Origin: RFTU01 sp046094505
Lineage (GTDB): Bacteria > Pseudomonadota > Gammaproteobacteria > Burkholderiales > Burkholderiaceae_C
Direction of reading: 5' to 3'
Length of the DNA: 64,000 bases
Assembly: GCA_046094505.1 (NCBI GenBank)
Contig: JBJTHN010000010.1
Location: 41,879-105,878, forward strand
A program made the position numbers and the translations under genes. Positions 36,371 to 44,993 of this stretch are shown here, one piece after another. The notes beneath the pieces were generated by a model. It was not told where the DNA came from. It did not search any database and saw only the letters and a program-made list of their open reading frames with translations. How positions within the stretch are numbered: position 1 is the first letter of the stretch; every line of letters begins with the position of its first letter.

Positions 36371-37504
36371 ATGAACCCCACCTTGCCCCGTTGGATCGAC
36401 CTGGGCCTGCTGCCAGTCTTGAACCTGGCCATGGCCCTGGTGGCCGCCGGCGTGGTGGTGTGGGCCATCGGGCTGGAGCCCCTGGGCGTGTTGGCCCTGC
36501 TGATCAAGGGCGCCTGGGGCAGCCCGGCGGGCGTGAGCTACACGCTGTACTACGCCACCACCTTCGTGTTCACCGGTTTGGCAGTGGCCGTGGCCTTCCA
36601 TGCCGGGCTGTTCAACATCGGGGGTGAAGGGCAAGCCGCCATGGGTGGACTGGGCACGGGCCTGGTGGCCTTGGCTGCGCTGCACCTGACGCCGGGTTTG
36701 CCTGCGGCCGTGCTGGTGCCCGCCATGGTCTTGGGCGCGATGCTCTTTGGCGCGGGCTGGGCGGCTGTGCCGGGTGCGCTGCAGGCCTGGCGGGGCAGCC
36801 ATGTGGTGATCACCACCATCATGTTCAATTTTCTCGCCGCGGCCCTCATGGGCTATTTGCTGGTGGAGGTGCTCAAGGAGCCCGGGACCATGGACCTGCA
36901 AAGCCGCGCCTTTGAGCCGGCTGCACGCATGCCCGCGGTACACGAGGTGCTGCAGGCCGTGGGGGTGGACTGGCCGGCCACGCCCCTGAACCTGAGCGTG
37001 GTGCTGGCGGCGCTGGCCTTGGTGGCGGTGGGCTGGCTGCTGTGGCGCAGCCGCACCGGGTTCGCGTTGCGGGCCAGTGGGCATGCACCGGCCGCGGCCC
37101 TGTATGCCGGTGTGGACCCCAAGCGCCAGGTGATGGCGGCCATGGTGGTTTCCGGTGCCTTGGCGGGGCTTGTGGGGGTCAATGAGATCGCCGGTGTGCA
37201 CCAACGACTGTTGCCCGACTTCGTGGCCGGCGCGGGCTTTGCCGGAATTGCGGTGTCGCTCATCGGGCGTAACCACCCGGTGGGCATTGGCCTGGCGGCG
37301 TTGCTGTTTGGCACCTTGTACCAAGGTGGCGCCGAGTTGGCCTTTGAGGTGCCGGGCTTCAGCCGCGACATGGTGTTCACCCTGCAGGGCTTGATCGTGT
37401 TGTTCGCCGGTGCCTTGTCCACGGTGCTGGTGGGGCCCTTGGCCCGGCTGCACCAGCGGCTGCGCCCCGGGCCCCGGGACGGTGCTGGGGTGGAGCAGAC
37501 CTGA
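36371..37504 (+). CDS. Nucleoside ABC transporter permease 1
   Basis: Polytopic permease of 377 residues in the BPD_transp_2 family (NupP-like). Eight to ten hydrophobic helices are visible, with the family features NIGGEGQAAMGGLGTG, SHVVITTIMFNFLAAALMGYLL and LPDFVAGAGFAGIAVSLIGRNHPVG. It overlaps the next permease by one base (TGATG) and pairs with it as heterodimer. Confidence 0.92.
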   Translation: MNPTLPRWIDLGLLPVLNLAMALVAAGVVVWAIGLEPLGVLALLIKGAWGSPAGVSYTLYYATTFVFTGLAVAVAFHAGLFNIGGEGQAAMGGLGTGLVALAALHLTPGLPAAVLVPAMVLGAMLFGAGWAAVPGALQAWRGSHVVITTIMFNFLAAALMGYLLVEVLKEPGTMDLQSRAFEPAARMPAVHEVLQAVGVDWPATPLNLSVVLAALALVAVGWLLWRSRTGFALRASGHAPAAALYAGVDPKRQVMAAMVVSGALAGLVGVNEIAGVHQRLLPDFVAGAGFAGIAVSLIGRNHPVGIGLAALLFGTLYQGGAELAFEVPGFSRDMVFTLQGLIVLFAGALSTVLVGPLARLHQRLRPGPRDGAGVEQT

Positions 37505-38496
37505 TGGAAGCCCTGCACGAGTTCGGTCTGTTGGTGGGCAGCTTGTTGGGCTCCACCCTGCGCGGGGCCACACCCCTGATCCTGTGCGCCTTGGCCGGTT
37601 GCCTGGCCGAGCGTTCCGGGGTGGTCGACCTGGGGCTGGAAGGCAAGATGCTGCTGTCGGCCTTCGCTGCGGCCAGCGTGGCCGCTGCCACGGGGTCGTG
37701 GGTGCCCGCCATGATGGTGGCCTTGGCCTTGGCGGTGTCGATGTCGATGGTGCAGGGCTGGGGCTGCGTCAGCCACCGTGGCGACCAGGTGGTTATGGGC
37801 ATGGCCCTGACCATGACGGCTGCAGGCCTGACCGTGGTGTTGGGTGCGGCCTGGTTCGGATTGGGCGGGCAAACGCCGCAGATCGCGGAGTCCGCCCGGC
37901 TGACCGGTTGGTTCACAGCGGCTGCACAGGCGGTGCAGGGCGTGCCGGTCGTGGGCCCGGTGTTGGGCCTGGGCCTGCTGGGTCACAACGGCTTGGTGTA
38001 CCTGGCCCTGCTGTGCGTGGTGCTGGTGTGGGCGCTGCTGTTCCACACCCGTTTGGGGCTGCGCTTGCGCGCCGTGGGCGAGAACCCGCTGATGGTGGAC
38101 GCCGCCGGTGTCTCGGTGCAGGGCCTGCGCTATCGCGCCCTGGCCCTCAATGGTCTGCTCTCGGGCCTGGCCGGCAGCTACCTGGTGCTGGCCTTGAACG
38201 CCAACTTCATTCCGCACATGACGGCTGGGCGTGGCTACATGGCGCTGGCGGCCCTGATCTTCGGCAAGTGGAACCCGGTGGGTGCCATGGCAGCCTGTCT
38301 ACTGTTTGGCTTCCTGGATGCCTTGGCCATTCGCTTGCAGGGCGCTCCCTGGCCCGAGGCGCTGGGCGGTGGTACCGTTCCCGTGCAGGCCATCCAGGCC
38401 CTGCCCTACCTGCTGACGGTGGTGTTGTTGGCCGGCTTCATTGGACGGGCCAGGGCCCCCGCAGCGCTGGGCGTGCCGTACTTGAAGGAGCGTTGA
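37504..38496 (+). CDS. Nucleoside ABC transporter permease 2
   Basis: Second BPD_transp_2 permease, 330 residues (NupQ-like). It carries LAERSGVVDLGLEGKMLLSAF, GDQVVMGMALTMTAAGLT, GENPLMVDAAGVSVQGLRYRA-type coupling text (core RAVGENPLMVDAAGVSV) and MTAGRGYMALAALIFGKWNPVGA, the conserved C-terminal block. It is joined to cdd by a TGATG overlap, so transport and salvage genes share one transcript. Confidence 0.92.
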   Translation: MEALHEFGLLVGSLLGSTLRGATPLILCALAGCLAERSGVVDLGLEGKMLLSAFAAASVAAATGSWVPAMMVALALAVSMSMVQGWGCVSHRGDQVVMGMALTMTAAGLTVVLGAAWFGLGGQTPQIAESARLTGWFTAAAQAVQGVPVVGPVLGLGLLGHNGLVYLALLCVVLVWALLFHTRLGLRLRAVGENPLMVDAAGVSVQGLRYRALALNGLLSGLAGSYLVLALNANFIPHMTAGRGYMALAALIFGKWNPVGAMAACLLFGFLDALAIRLQGAPWPEALGGGTVPVQAIQALPYLLTVVLLAGFIGRARAPAALGVPYLKER

Positions 38497-38933
38497 TGTC
38501 TGGGCCATCCGACTTGAGCGAAGAACAGGAGCGCCACCTGGTGCAAGTGGCGCGCGACGCCCGCTTGCGCGCACACGCCCCCTATTCCCACTTTGCTGTG
38601 GGTGCTGCACTGATGGACGAGCAAGGCCGGGTGCACGCCGGCGCCAACATCGAGAACGCGGCCTATCCGCAAGGCCTGTGCGCCGAGGCTGCGGCCTTGG
38701 CCCACCTGGTGGTGGCCGGGGGCCGGCGCGTGACGGCCGCCGTGGTGGTGGGTGAGGGTCGCGAAGCGGTGACGCCCTGCGGCGGCTGCCGCCAGAAGCT
38801 GCGCGAGTTTGCCGGCGACGAGCTGCCGGTGATCGTGGCCGATGGACGTGAGGTGCGTCTGCGCACCACCTTGGGCGCCTTGCTGCCGCACAGCTTCGGG
38901 CCCGACCATTTGAGTGCTGGACGGCAACCGTGA
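38496..38933 (+). CDS. cdd: Cytidine deaminase
   Basis: Zn-dependent deamination of cytidine and deoxycytidine to uridine forms. The 145-residue protein is the short tetrameric type. It has APYSHFAVGAAL, the catalytic GANIENAAYPQGLCAEAAAL with Glu and the first Cys, and PCGGCRQKLREF with the other two zinc Cys. The ATG at 38496 is the natural start; the reading frame stays open far upstream across the permease gene, but that part is out of frame with it and non-coding. Its stop overlaps the phosphorylase start (GTGA). Confidence 0.95.
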   Translation: MSGPSDLSEEQERHLVQVARDARLRAHAPYSHFAVGAALMDEQGRVHAGANIENAAYPQGLCAEAAALAHLVVAGGRRVTAAVVVGEGREAVTPCGGCRQKLREFAGDELPVIVADGREVRLRTTLGALLPHSFGPDHLSAGRQP

Positions 38934-39757
38934 GCACGGCAGAGGTGGCGCTCAGCGCGGCGCGGCTGCGCCAGGCTTGGGGTTCCCGCCAGCCGCAGGT
39001 GGCGGTGCTCTTGGGCTCGGGCTGGACGGGCATGGTCGATGGGCTGCTGGACACGGTGGACGTGCCCTATGCCGAGTTGCCGGCATTTCCGCCCCTGGGT
39101 ATAGCGGGGCACGCGGGCTGCGTGCGTTTGGCCCGCCTGCCGGGGGCGTCACGCCCACTGGACGTGATGGTGCTGATGGGGCGCCAGCATGCTTACGAGA
39201 CAGGGGACGCCACCGCCATGCGGGGTGCGGTGCAAACCGTGGCCGCCTTGGGCTGCCCAACCCTGGTGCTGACCAATGCGGCCGGCAGCTTGCGCGGCGA
39301 TTGGCCCACCGGCAGCCTGATGCTGCTCAGCGACCACTTGAACCTGGTGCAGCGTTCACCCCTGCAGGGTTTGGGGGGCAGCGACCGCTTTGTCGACATG
39401 GGCCAGGCCTACGACCCGGATCTGCGCCGCCGTGCGGTGCAGGCGGCCGCTGCCGAATCGGTGGTGATGCACGAGGGCGTCTATGCCTGGATGATGGGCC
39501 CACAGTTTGAGACGCCTGCGGAAATCCGCATGCTGCAGCGCCTGGGTGCCGATGCGGTGGGTATGTCCACCGTGCCCGAAACCATTGCGGCGCGCCACGC
39601 GGGCCTGCGCGTGCTGGCGATTTCCTTGATGACCAACATGGCCGCTGGACTGGCCGCCCAGCAGCTGAGCCACGAGCAGACGCTGAGGGCCGCCGCCGCC
39701 CATGAGCAGCAGGCCGCTGCCGTGCTGCGCGCCGTCCTCCAATCCCTGGTTGACTGA
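38930..39757 (+). CDS. Purine nucleoside phosphorylase (trimeric type)
   Basis: Phosphorolysis of purine (deoxy)nucleosides to base and (deoxy)ribose 1-phosphate. The 275-residue protein has VAVLLGSGWTGMV for phosphate binding, MGRQHAYETGDA, LVLTNAAGSLRGDWPTGSL, and GPQFETPAEIRMLQRLGADAVGMSTVPE, which together mark the low-molecular-mass PNP family. The start is GTG at 38930, overlapping the cdd stop. The next gene follows with no spacer. Confidence 0.93.
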   Translation: MSTAEVALSAARLRQAWGSRQPQVAVLLGSGWTGMVDGLLDTVDVPYAELPAFPPLGIAGHAGCVRLARLPGASRPLDVMVLMGRQHAYETGDATAMRGAVQTVAALGCPTLVLTNAAGSLRGDWPTGSLMLLSDHLNLVQRSPLQGLGGSDRFVDMGQAYDPDLRRRAVQAAAAESVVMHEGVYAWMMGPQFETPAEIRMLQRLGADAVGMSTVPETIAARHAGLRVLAISLMTNMAAGLAAQQLSHEQTLRAAAAHEQQAAAVLRAVLQSLVD

Positions 39758-42079
39758 ATGAACCACCGGCCCCTCTTCCCCTGCCGCGCCGATGGCATCG
39801 CCGAGCACGGTGCCCAACGCGAACCTGAGCGCCGAACCCCCCACCGTTTGCGGGCTTGGGCCTGGACGTGGGTGTGGGTCGCTGTGATGGCGGGCAGCTT
39901 TTCGCAGATGTCCATGGCCAACACCACCCCACCCACAAGCCCCGGCAGCACAGCCGCGCGCCCCGCGCCTGAGCCCCTCGACCCCCACCTGGGCCTGGAA
40001 GAGGTGATGGGTGAGGCGGCCTTGGCTTGGGTGCGCCAGCGTAACGCCCAGTCGGAGGCAGTACTGCAGGCCGATCCTCGCTTTGAGGGGCTGCGCCGCG
40101 AGCTGCGCGAGGTGTTGGACGCCCGCGACCGCATCCCCGGTGTGACCCGGCGTGGTGCCTGGCTGTACAACTTTTGGCAAGACGCCCAGAACCCCCGGGG
40201 CATCTGGCGCCGCACCACGATGGCCGATTACCGCAAGGCCGAGCCGAGCTGGGAGGTGCTGTTGGACCTGGACGCCTTGGGCAAGGCTGAAGGACAGAGC
40301 TGGGTGTGGCAGGGCAGCAGTTGCTTCTCAGCTTCGTCCACCCGCTGCTTGGTGGCGCTATCGCCCGGTGGAAGCGATGCAAACGTGGTCCGCGAGTTCG
40401 ATCTGGCCACACGGGGCTTCGTGAATGACGGCTTTTCGCTGCCGCTGTCCAAGAACCGCTGGGCTTGGCTGGACGCCGACACGTTGTTGGTGGGCACGGC
40501 CGCGCCGGGCGATATGGTGACCGACTCGGGCTACCCACGTGCGGTGCGCCTGTGGAAGCGCGGCACCCCGCTGGCACAGGCACAGACGGTGTTTGAGGGG
40601 CAACAGCGCGACGTGTGGGCCAGCGCCTGGAGCGACCGCACACCGGGGTTCGAGCGCGCCTTCGTGTCGCGCGGCCTGGACTTCTACCGCAACGAACTGT
40701 TCCTGCTGGAAGGGTCGTCCTTGAAGCCGGTACCCAAGCCGGCCGATGCGCAGGTGACATTCTGGAAAGAGCGGGCGCTGATGAGGCTGCGCTAGGATTG
40801 GAAGCAGGGTGAGCGCGTGTGGCCGGCCGGCTCCTTGCTGGTGATGTCGGCTGCAGCGCTGATGGAGGGCAAGCCCGAACCGGTGGCGCTGTTCACCCCC
40901 ACGGCGCAGCGGTCCTTGGCCGGATACACCACCACGGCGACTTCCGTGGTGCTCAGCGTGATGCAGGACGTGACGGGGCGCCTGGAGGTTCGCCGGCCCG
41001 AGGGCAACGGTTGGACCACCCGAACCATTCCGGTGCCCAACACCGGTACGCTGTCGGTGGCGGCGCTGCACGACCCCAGTGTGGACGGAGACGAGTGGGC
41101 TGAAAGCCTCTTGGTCAGCTACACCGACTTGCTCACGCCCGAGAGCCTGTTGCTGGCGCGGGCCGACCGTGGCGGGTTGGAAAACCTGAAGGCGCGCCAA
41201 GGCCTGTATTCGACCCAGGGTCTGCGACTGGACCAGCGCTTTGCCGTGTCGAAGGACGGCACCCGCATCCCCTATTTCATCGTGGAGCTCACCGGGCCCC
41301 GCACCAAGGGACCCAAGCCGACCCTGCTGTATGGCTACGGCGGCTTTGACATCTCCATGCGCTCCACCTACTCGGGCGGTATTGGGCGGGGGTGGATGGC
41401 CCGCGGGGGTGTTTACGTGGTGGCCAACATCCGAGGCGGCGGTGAGTACGGCCCCACCTGGCACACCTCGGCCATTCGCGAGAACAAACAGCGCAGCTAC
41501 GACGACTTCATCGCCGTGGCCGAGGACCTCATCAAGACAGGGGTCACCACGCCCGCTCAACTGGGCATTCGTGGGGGCAGCAACGGTGGCCTGCTGGTGG
41601 GGGCGGTGATGGTGCAACGCCCGGACCTGTTTGGCGCGGTGGTGTGCCAGGTGCCCCTCTTGGACATGCGCCGCTTTCACCGCCTGTTGGCCGGAGCCAG
41701 TTGGATGGCCGAATACGGCAACCCCGACCTCGAGGCAGACTGGGCCTTCATTTCACGCTACAGCCCGTATCACAACATTCCCCCGGCCAGCGGTGATGGA
41801 GCGCGCAAGCTGCCCGCGATGCTGCTGATCACGTCGACCCGTGACGACCGCGTGCACCCGGGCCATGCCCGCAAGATGGCGGCCCGTTTGACGGAGCGGG
41901 GCCAATCGGTGCTGTTTTGGGAAAACATCGAAGGTGGGCACAGCGGAGCGGCCGACAACGGACAACGCGCGCGCTTGCAGGCGCTGGAATACACCTTCTT
42001 GTGGCGGCAGTTGGCAGGGCCGGTGGCCCCGAGCGGGACGGTCACATCAACGGCCCCGCAAACGGGCGCAGGCCGTTAA
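39758..42079 (+). pseudogene. S9 family prolyl oligopeptidase, split by one in-frame amber codon
   Basis: The gene codes for an S9A-type serine peptidase of about 773 codons. An N-terminal export segment (AWAWTWVWVAVMAGSFS) and the beta-propeller part (PGVTRRGAWLYNFWQD onward) end at TAG (40793-40795). The same frame then continues DWKQGERVWPAGSLL and onward without interruption to 42079. The C-terminal catalytic domain is intact: Ser in GIRGGSNGGLL (codon at 41579), Asp in TSTRDDRVHPG, His in EGGHSGAADN. Homologues read through this point as LRxDW, so TAG replaces one sense codon. The gene is either inactivated, suppressed, or misread in sequencing. A GTG at 40817 could restart translation of the second half, but it has no clear RBS. 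It abuts the phosphorylase stop and precedes deoC. Confidence 0.85.
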
Positions 42080-42091
42080 AGGAGGCTCGAC

Positions 42092-42904
42092 ATGGGTGCT
42101 TCAATGACCCGGGAACAGGCGGCCCGCACGGCCCTGGCCTGCATGGACCTCACCAGCCTGGGTGAGGCCGACACCGCCTTGGTGATCGGCGAATTGGTGG
42201 CCCGCAGCCGCAGCAGGGCCGGATCACCGGCTGCGCTGTGCGTGTGGCCGCGCTTTGTGCGGCAGGTGGCTGCGGGGGTGCAAGCCCTGCATGGCGATGG
42301 CGATGGCGCGGGCAGCGCTCCGCGCGTGGCGGCCGTGGCGAACTTTCCGGGCGGTGACCAGCCACTGGCGCAGGTCTTGAGCCAGGTGCGCGGCATCGTG
42401 GCCGATGGCGCACACGAGGTCGACCTGGTGCTGGATTGGCGGGCCTTGCGGGACGGCGACGCGGCGGCGCGGGAACGCGCGGCCGCCGGCGTGCGCGCGG
42501 TGCGCCAGGCTTGCCGCGGCGCACAACTCAAGCTGATCATCGAGTCCGGTGGGTTGAAGGAGCACGCCTTGATCGAGGAGGCCAGCCGCATCGGCTTGAA
42601 CGAAGGCGTGGACTTTCTGAAGACCAGCACGGGCAAGACGCCCTTGGGCGCCACACCGGAGGCCGCGCGCGTGATGCTGCAGGCCATTGCTGCCCACCCG
42701 CGGGGCGCCGTGGTGGGATTCAAGGCCTCGGGTGGTGTGCGCACCGTGGCCGACGCGCAGGTCTACATCGACCTGGTGGCCGAGGTCCTCGGCCCGCAGG
42801 CCGTGTGCCCCGCGCGGTTTCGCATTGGTGCCAGTGGCTTGCTGGCCGATGTACAGGCGGTGCTGGCTGGCGGCCGCGGCGCCAGCACCCCAGCGAGCTA
42901 CTGA
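42092..42904 (+). CDS. deoC: Deoxyribose-phosphate aldolase
   Basis: Cleaves 2-deoxyribose 5-phosphate to glyceraldehyde 3-phosphate and acetaldehyde, the last step of deoxynucleoside catabolism. The 270-residue TIM barrel has the Schiff-base Lys177 in DFLKTSTGKTP, the catalytic Lys211 in GFKASGGVRT, and ANFPGGDQP at the N-terminal half. A strong AAAGGAGG RBS precedes the ATG. Its stop overlaps the deoA start (TGATG). Confidence 0.95.
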   Translation: MGASMTREQAARTALACMDLTSLGEADTALVIGELVARSRSRAGSPAALCVWPRFVRQVAAGVQALHGDGDGAGSAPRVAAVANFPGGDQPLAQVLSQVRGIVADGAHEVDLVLDWRALRDGDAAARERAAAGVRAVRQACRGAQLKLIIESGGLKEHALIEEASRIGLNEGVDFLKTSTGKTPLGATPEAARVMLQAIAAHPRGAVVGFKASGGVRTVADAQVYIDLVAEVLGPQAVCPARFRIGASGLLADVQAVLAGGRGASTPASY

Positions 42905-44247
42905 TGTTCGAGCCCGGGCCGACGCCGGCCGAGCTCATTCGCATCAAGCGCGACGCAGGGGTTTACGCCCCCGAAGCGATTGGGGCGGTGGTGCGCGGCA
43001 TCACCGACCAGTCGTGGGCCGACAGCCAGGTGGGCGCCTGGGCGATGGCGGTGCTGCTGCGTGGGCTGAACGCGCAGGAGCGGCGCGACCTGACGCTGGC
43101 CATGGCGCATTCGGGCCGGGTCATGGATTGGCGCGGTGTGCCCGGACTGCACGGCCCCATTCTGGACAAGCACTCCACCGGTGGCGTGGGCGACAAGGTC
43201 AGCCTGATCCTGGCCCCCTTGGTGGCCGCCTGCGGTGGTGTGGTGCCCATGATTTCGGGGCGCGGCCTGGGCCACACGGGTGGCACGCTGGACAAGTTGG
43301 AATCCCTGGCCGGGTTTGGCGTGCATCCCACCGAGGCGGTGTTGCAGGCCTGCTTGCGCGCAGCGGGCTGCGCCATCATCGGTGCGGGCCCAGACCTCGC
43401 CCCAGCCGACCGGCGTCTGTATGCCATTCGAGATGTGACCGCCACGGTGGAGTCGCTGGACCTGATCACGGCCAGCATCTTGAGCAAGAAGCTCGCGGCG
43501 GGCCTACAGGCCCTGGTGATGGATGTGAAGGTGGGCAGCGGGGCGGTGATGCCCGAGCGCGCTGGTGCGCAGGCCCTGGCCCGAAGCCTGGTGGAGGTGG
43601 CTGCGGCGGCGGGCCTGCCCACCCGTGCCTTGATCACCGACATGGGCCAGGTGCTGGGCCGCACGGCTGGCCATGCGGTCGAAGTGCAAGAGGCCCTTGA
43701 GGTGCTGACGGGTACGGCGGCTGAGCCCCGGCTGTTGGAGCTGTGCGTGCTGCAGGCGGCACACCTGCTGGTCATGGGCGGTTTACAAACCACTTTGGAT
43801 GACGCCCGCTTGGCGGTGAGGACCGCGCTGGACAGCGGTGCAGCCGCCGAACGCTTTGCGCGTATGGTGGCGACGCAGGGCGGGCCGCGTGATGTGCTGC
43901 GCGACGCGCAACTGCCCCGCGCACCCCACACGGTGGCGGTATGGCCTTCGGGGTTGCAGCAGGGGCGGGTGCGGTCCATCGATGTGCGCGCGGTAGGCTT
44001 GGCCCTGCTGCGCATCGGTGGCGGCCGCGCCCGGCCGGGTGATGTGATCGACCCTCGGGTGGGCCTGACCGACGTACTGGGTGTGGGTGAGGTCTTCTCG
44101 ACCGATCGACCGCTGGCGCAGCTGCATGCGGGCTCGGCCGAGCAGGCCCGCCAAGCCGCTGCAGAGGTCGCGGCGGCCTTTGATTGTGTGGACGAGGCCT
44201 TAGGCGTGGAGCCCGCTGCCCTGGTGCAGGGCTATTTCGTACCGTAG
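42904..44247 (+). CDS. deoA: Thymidine phosphorylase
   Basis: Phosphorolysis of thymidine (and deoxyuridine) to base and deoxyribose 1-phosphate. The 447-residue protein has the family signature SGRGLGHTGGTLDKLES, the phosphate loop DKHSTGGVGDKVSL, and KKLAAGLQALVMDVKVGSGA (core ALVMDVKVGSGA). The ATG at 42904 is shared with the deoC stop; the open frame continues upstream across deoC but has no family similarity there. Its end overlaps convergent upp by 16 bp. Confidence 0.96.
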   Translation: MFEPGPTPAELIRIKRDAGVYAPEAIGAVVRGITDQSWADSQVGAWAMAVLLRGLNAQERRDLTLAMAHSGRVMDWRGVPGLHGPILDKHSTGGVGDKVSLILAPLVAACGGVVPMISGRGLGHTGGTLDKLESLAGFGVHPTEAVLQACLRAAGCAIIGAGPDLAPADRRLYAIRDVTATVESLDLITASILSKKLAAGLQALVMDVKVGSGAVMPERAGAQALARSLVEVAAAAGLPTRALITDMGQVLGRTAGHAVEVQEALEVLTGTAAEPRLLELCVLQAAHLLVMGGLQTTLDDARLAVRTALDSGAAAERFARMVATQGGPRDVLRDAQLPRAPHTVAVWPSGLQQGRVRSIDVRAVGLALLRIGGGRARPGDVIDPRVGLTDVLGVGEVFSTDRPLAQLHAGSAEQARQAAAEVAAAFDCVDEALGVEPAALVQGYFVP

Positions 44248-44903
44248 ATCCGATCCCCGGCATCCCCGAGGCCCGGCAGGATGTAGCCATGGTCGTTGAG
44301 CTCGCGGTCGATGGCAGCGGTGTACACCGGCACATCGGGGTGGGCTGCTGCGAAGGTGCGCAGGCCTTCGGGCGCGGCCAAGAGGCACACGAAGCGGATG
44401 GTCCGGGGCTTGGTGGCCTTCAGGCGTGTGACGGCAGCCACCGCCGAGTGGCCGGTGGCCAGCATCGGATCGAGCACGATCGCATCGCGTTCGGGCATGC
44501 CCGCGGGCATCTTGAAGTAGTACTCCACGGCTTCCAGGGTTTCAGGGTTGCGGTACAGGCCCACATGGCCTACCCGGGCGCTGGGCACCACGTCAAGCAT
44601 GCCCTCGAGCAGCCCCGCGCCGGCGCGCATGATCACGACAAACACGGTCTTCTTGCCGTCGATGACCGGTGACTTCATGCGCTCCAGCGGGGTTTCAATC
44701 TCCACGAGCTGCGTGGGCATGTCACGCGTGACCTCGTAGGCCATGAGCAGGCTGATTTCCTGCAGCAGCCGCCTAAAACTCGAGGAGCTGCGGCCTCTTT
44801 CGCGCAACAGGGTGAGCTTGTGCTGAATCAGAGGGTGGTCCAGCAGATGAACCGGCGCTGTTGCGGGATGGGTAGGGTTCTGGGATGGGGAAGGGGTGGA
44901 CAT
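44232..44903 (-). CDS. upp: Uracil phosphoribosyltransferase
   Basis: Converts uracil and PRPP to UMP. The 223-residue protein has VHLLDHPLIQHKLTLLRE, EISLLMAYEVTRD, VFVVIMRAGAGLLEGML, the PRPP loop VLDPMLATGHSAVAAV, and the C-terminal GYILPGLGDAGDRIYGTK. Against the typical 208 residues it carries a short Ser/Pro-rich N-terminal tail. It would salvage the uracil released by the phosphorylase genes opposite it. Confidence 0.96.
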   Translation of the reverse strand: MSTPSPSQNPTHPATAPVHLLDHPLIQHKLTLLRERGRSSSSFRRLLQEISLLMAYEVTRDMPTQLVEIETPLERMKSPVIDGKKTVFVVIMRAGAGLLEGMLDVVPSARVGHVGLYRNPETLEAVEYYFKMPAGMPERDAIVLDPMLATGHSAVAAVTRLKATKPRTIRFVCLLAAPEGLRTFAAAHPDVPVYTAAIDRELNDHGYILPGLGDAGDRIYGTK

Positions 44904-44960
44904 CGGGCATCCATGGCAGCTCAGTCAAACCAGCCCCATCTTCGCCCAAGCCCAGCCGCC

Positions 44961-44966
44961 TAAAAT
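44961..44966 (+). promoter_or_regulatory. purB -10-like element
   Basis: TAAAAT lies 27 bp before the purB ATG in the short divergent gap to upp. No consensus -35 is evident. Confidence 0.35.
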
Positions 44967-44993
44967 TGAGGATTACCCGCCGGCGCATCTCCC

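Noticed and set aside
37410..38933. 507-codon frame suggesting a permease-cytidine deaminase fusion
   Set aside because: The part before 38496 is a different frame from the real permease and has no similarity; only the last 145 codons are cytidine deaminase.
42436..44247. 603-codon N-terminally extended thymidine phosphorylase
   Set aside because: The extension lies across deoC in another frame. The ATG at 42904 matches the family start and overlaps the deoC stop.
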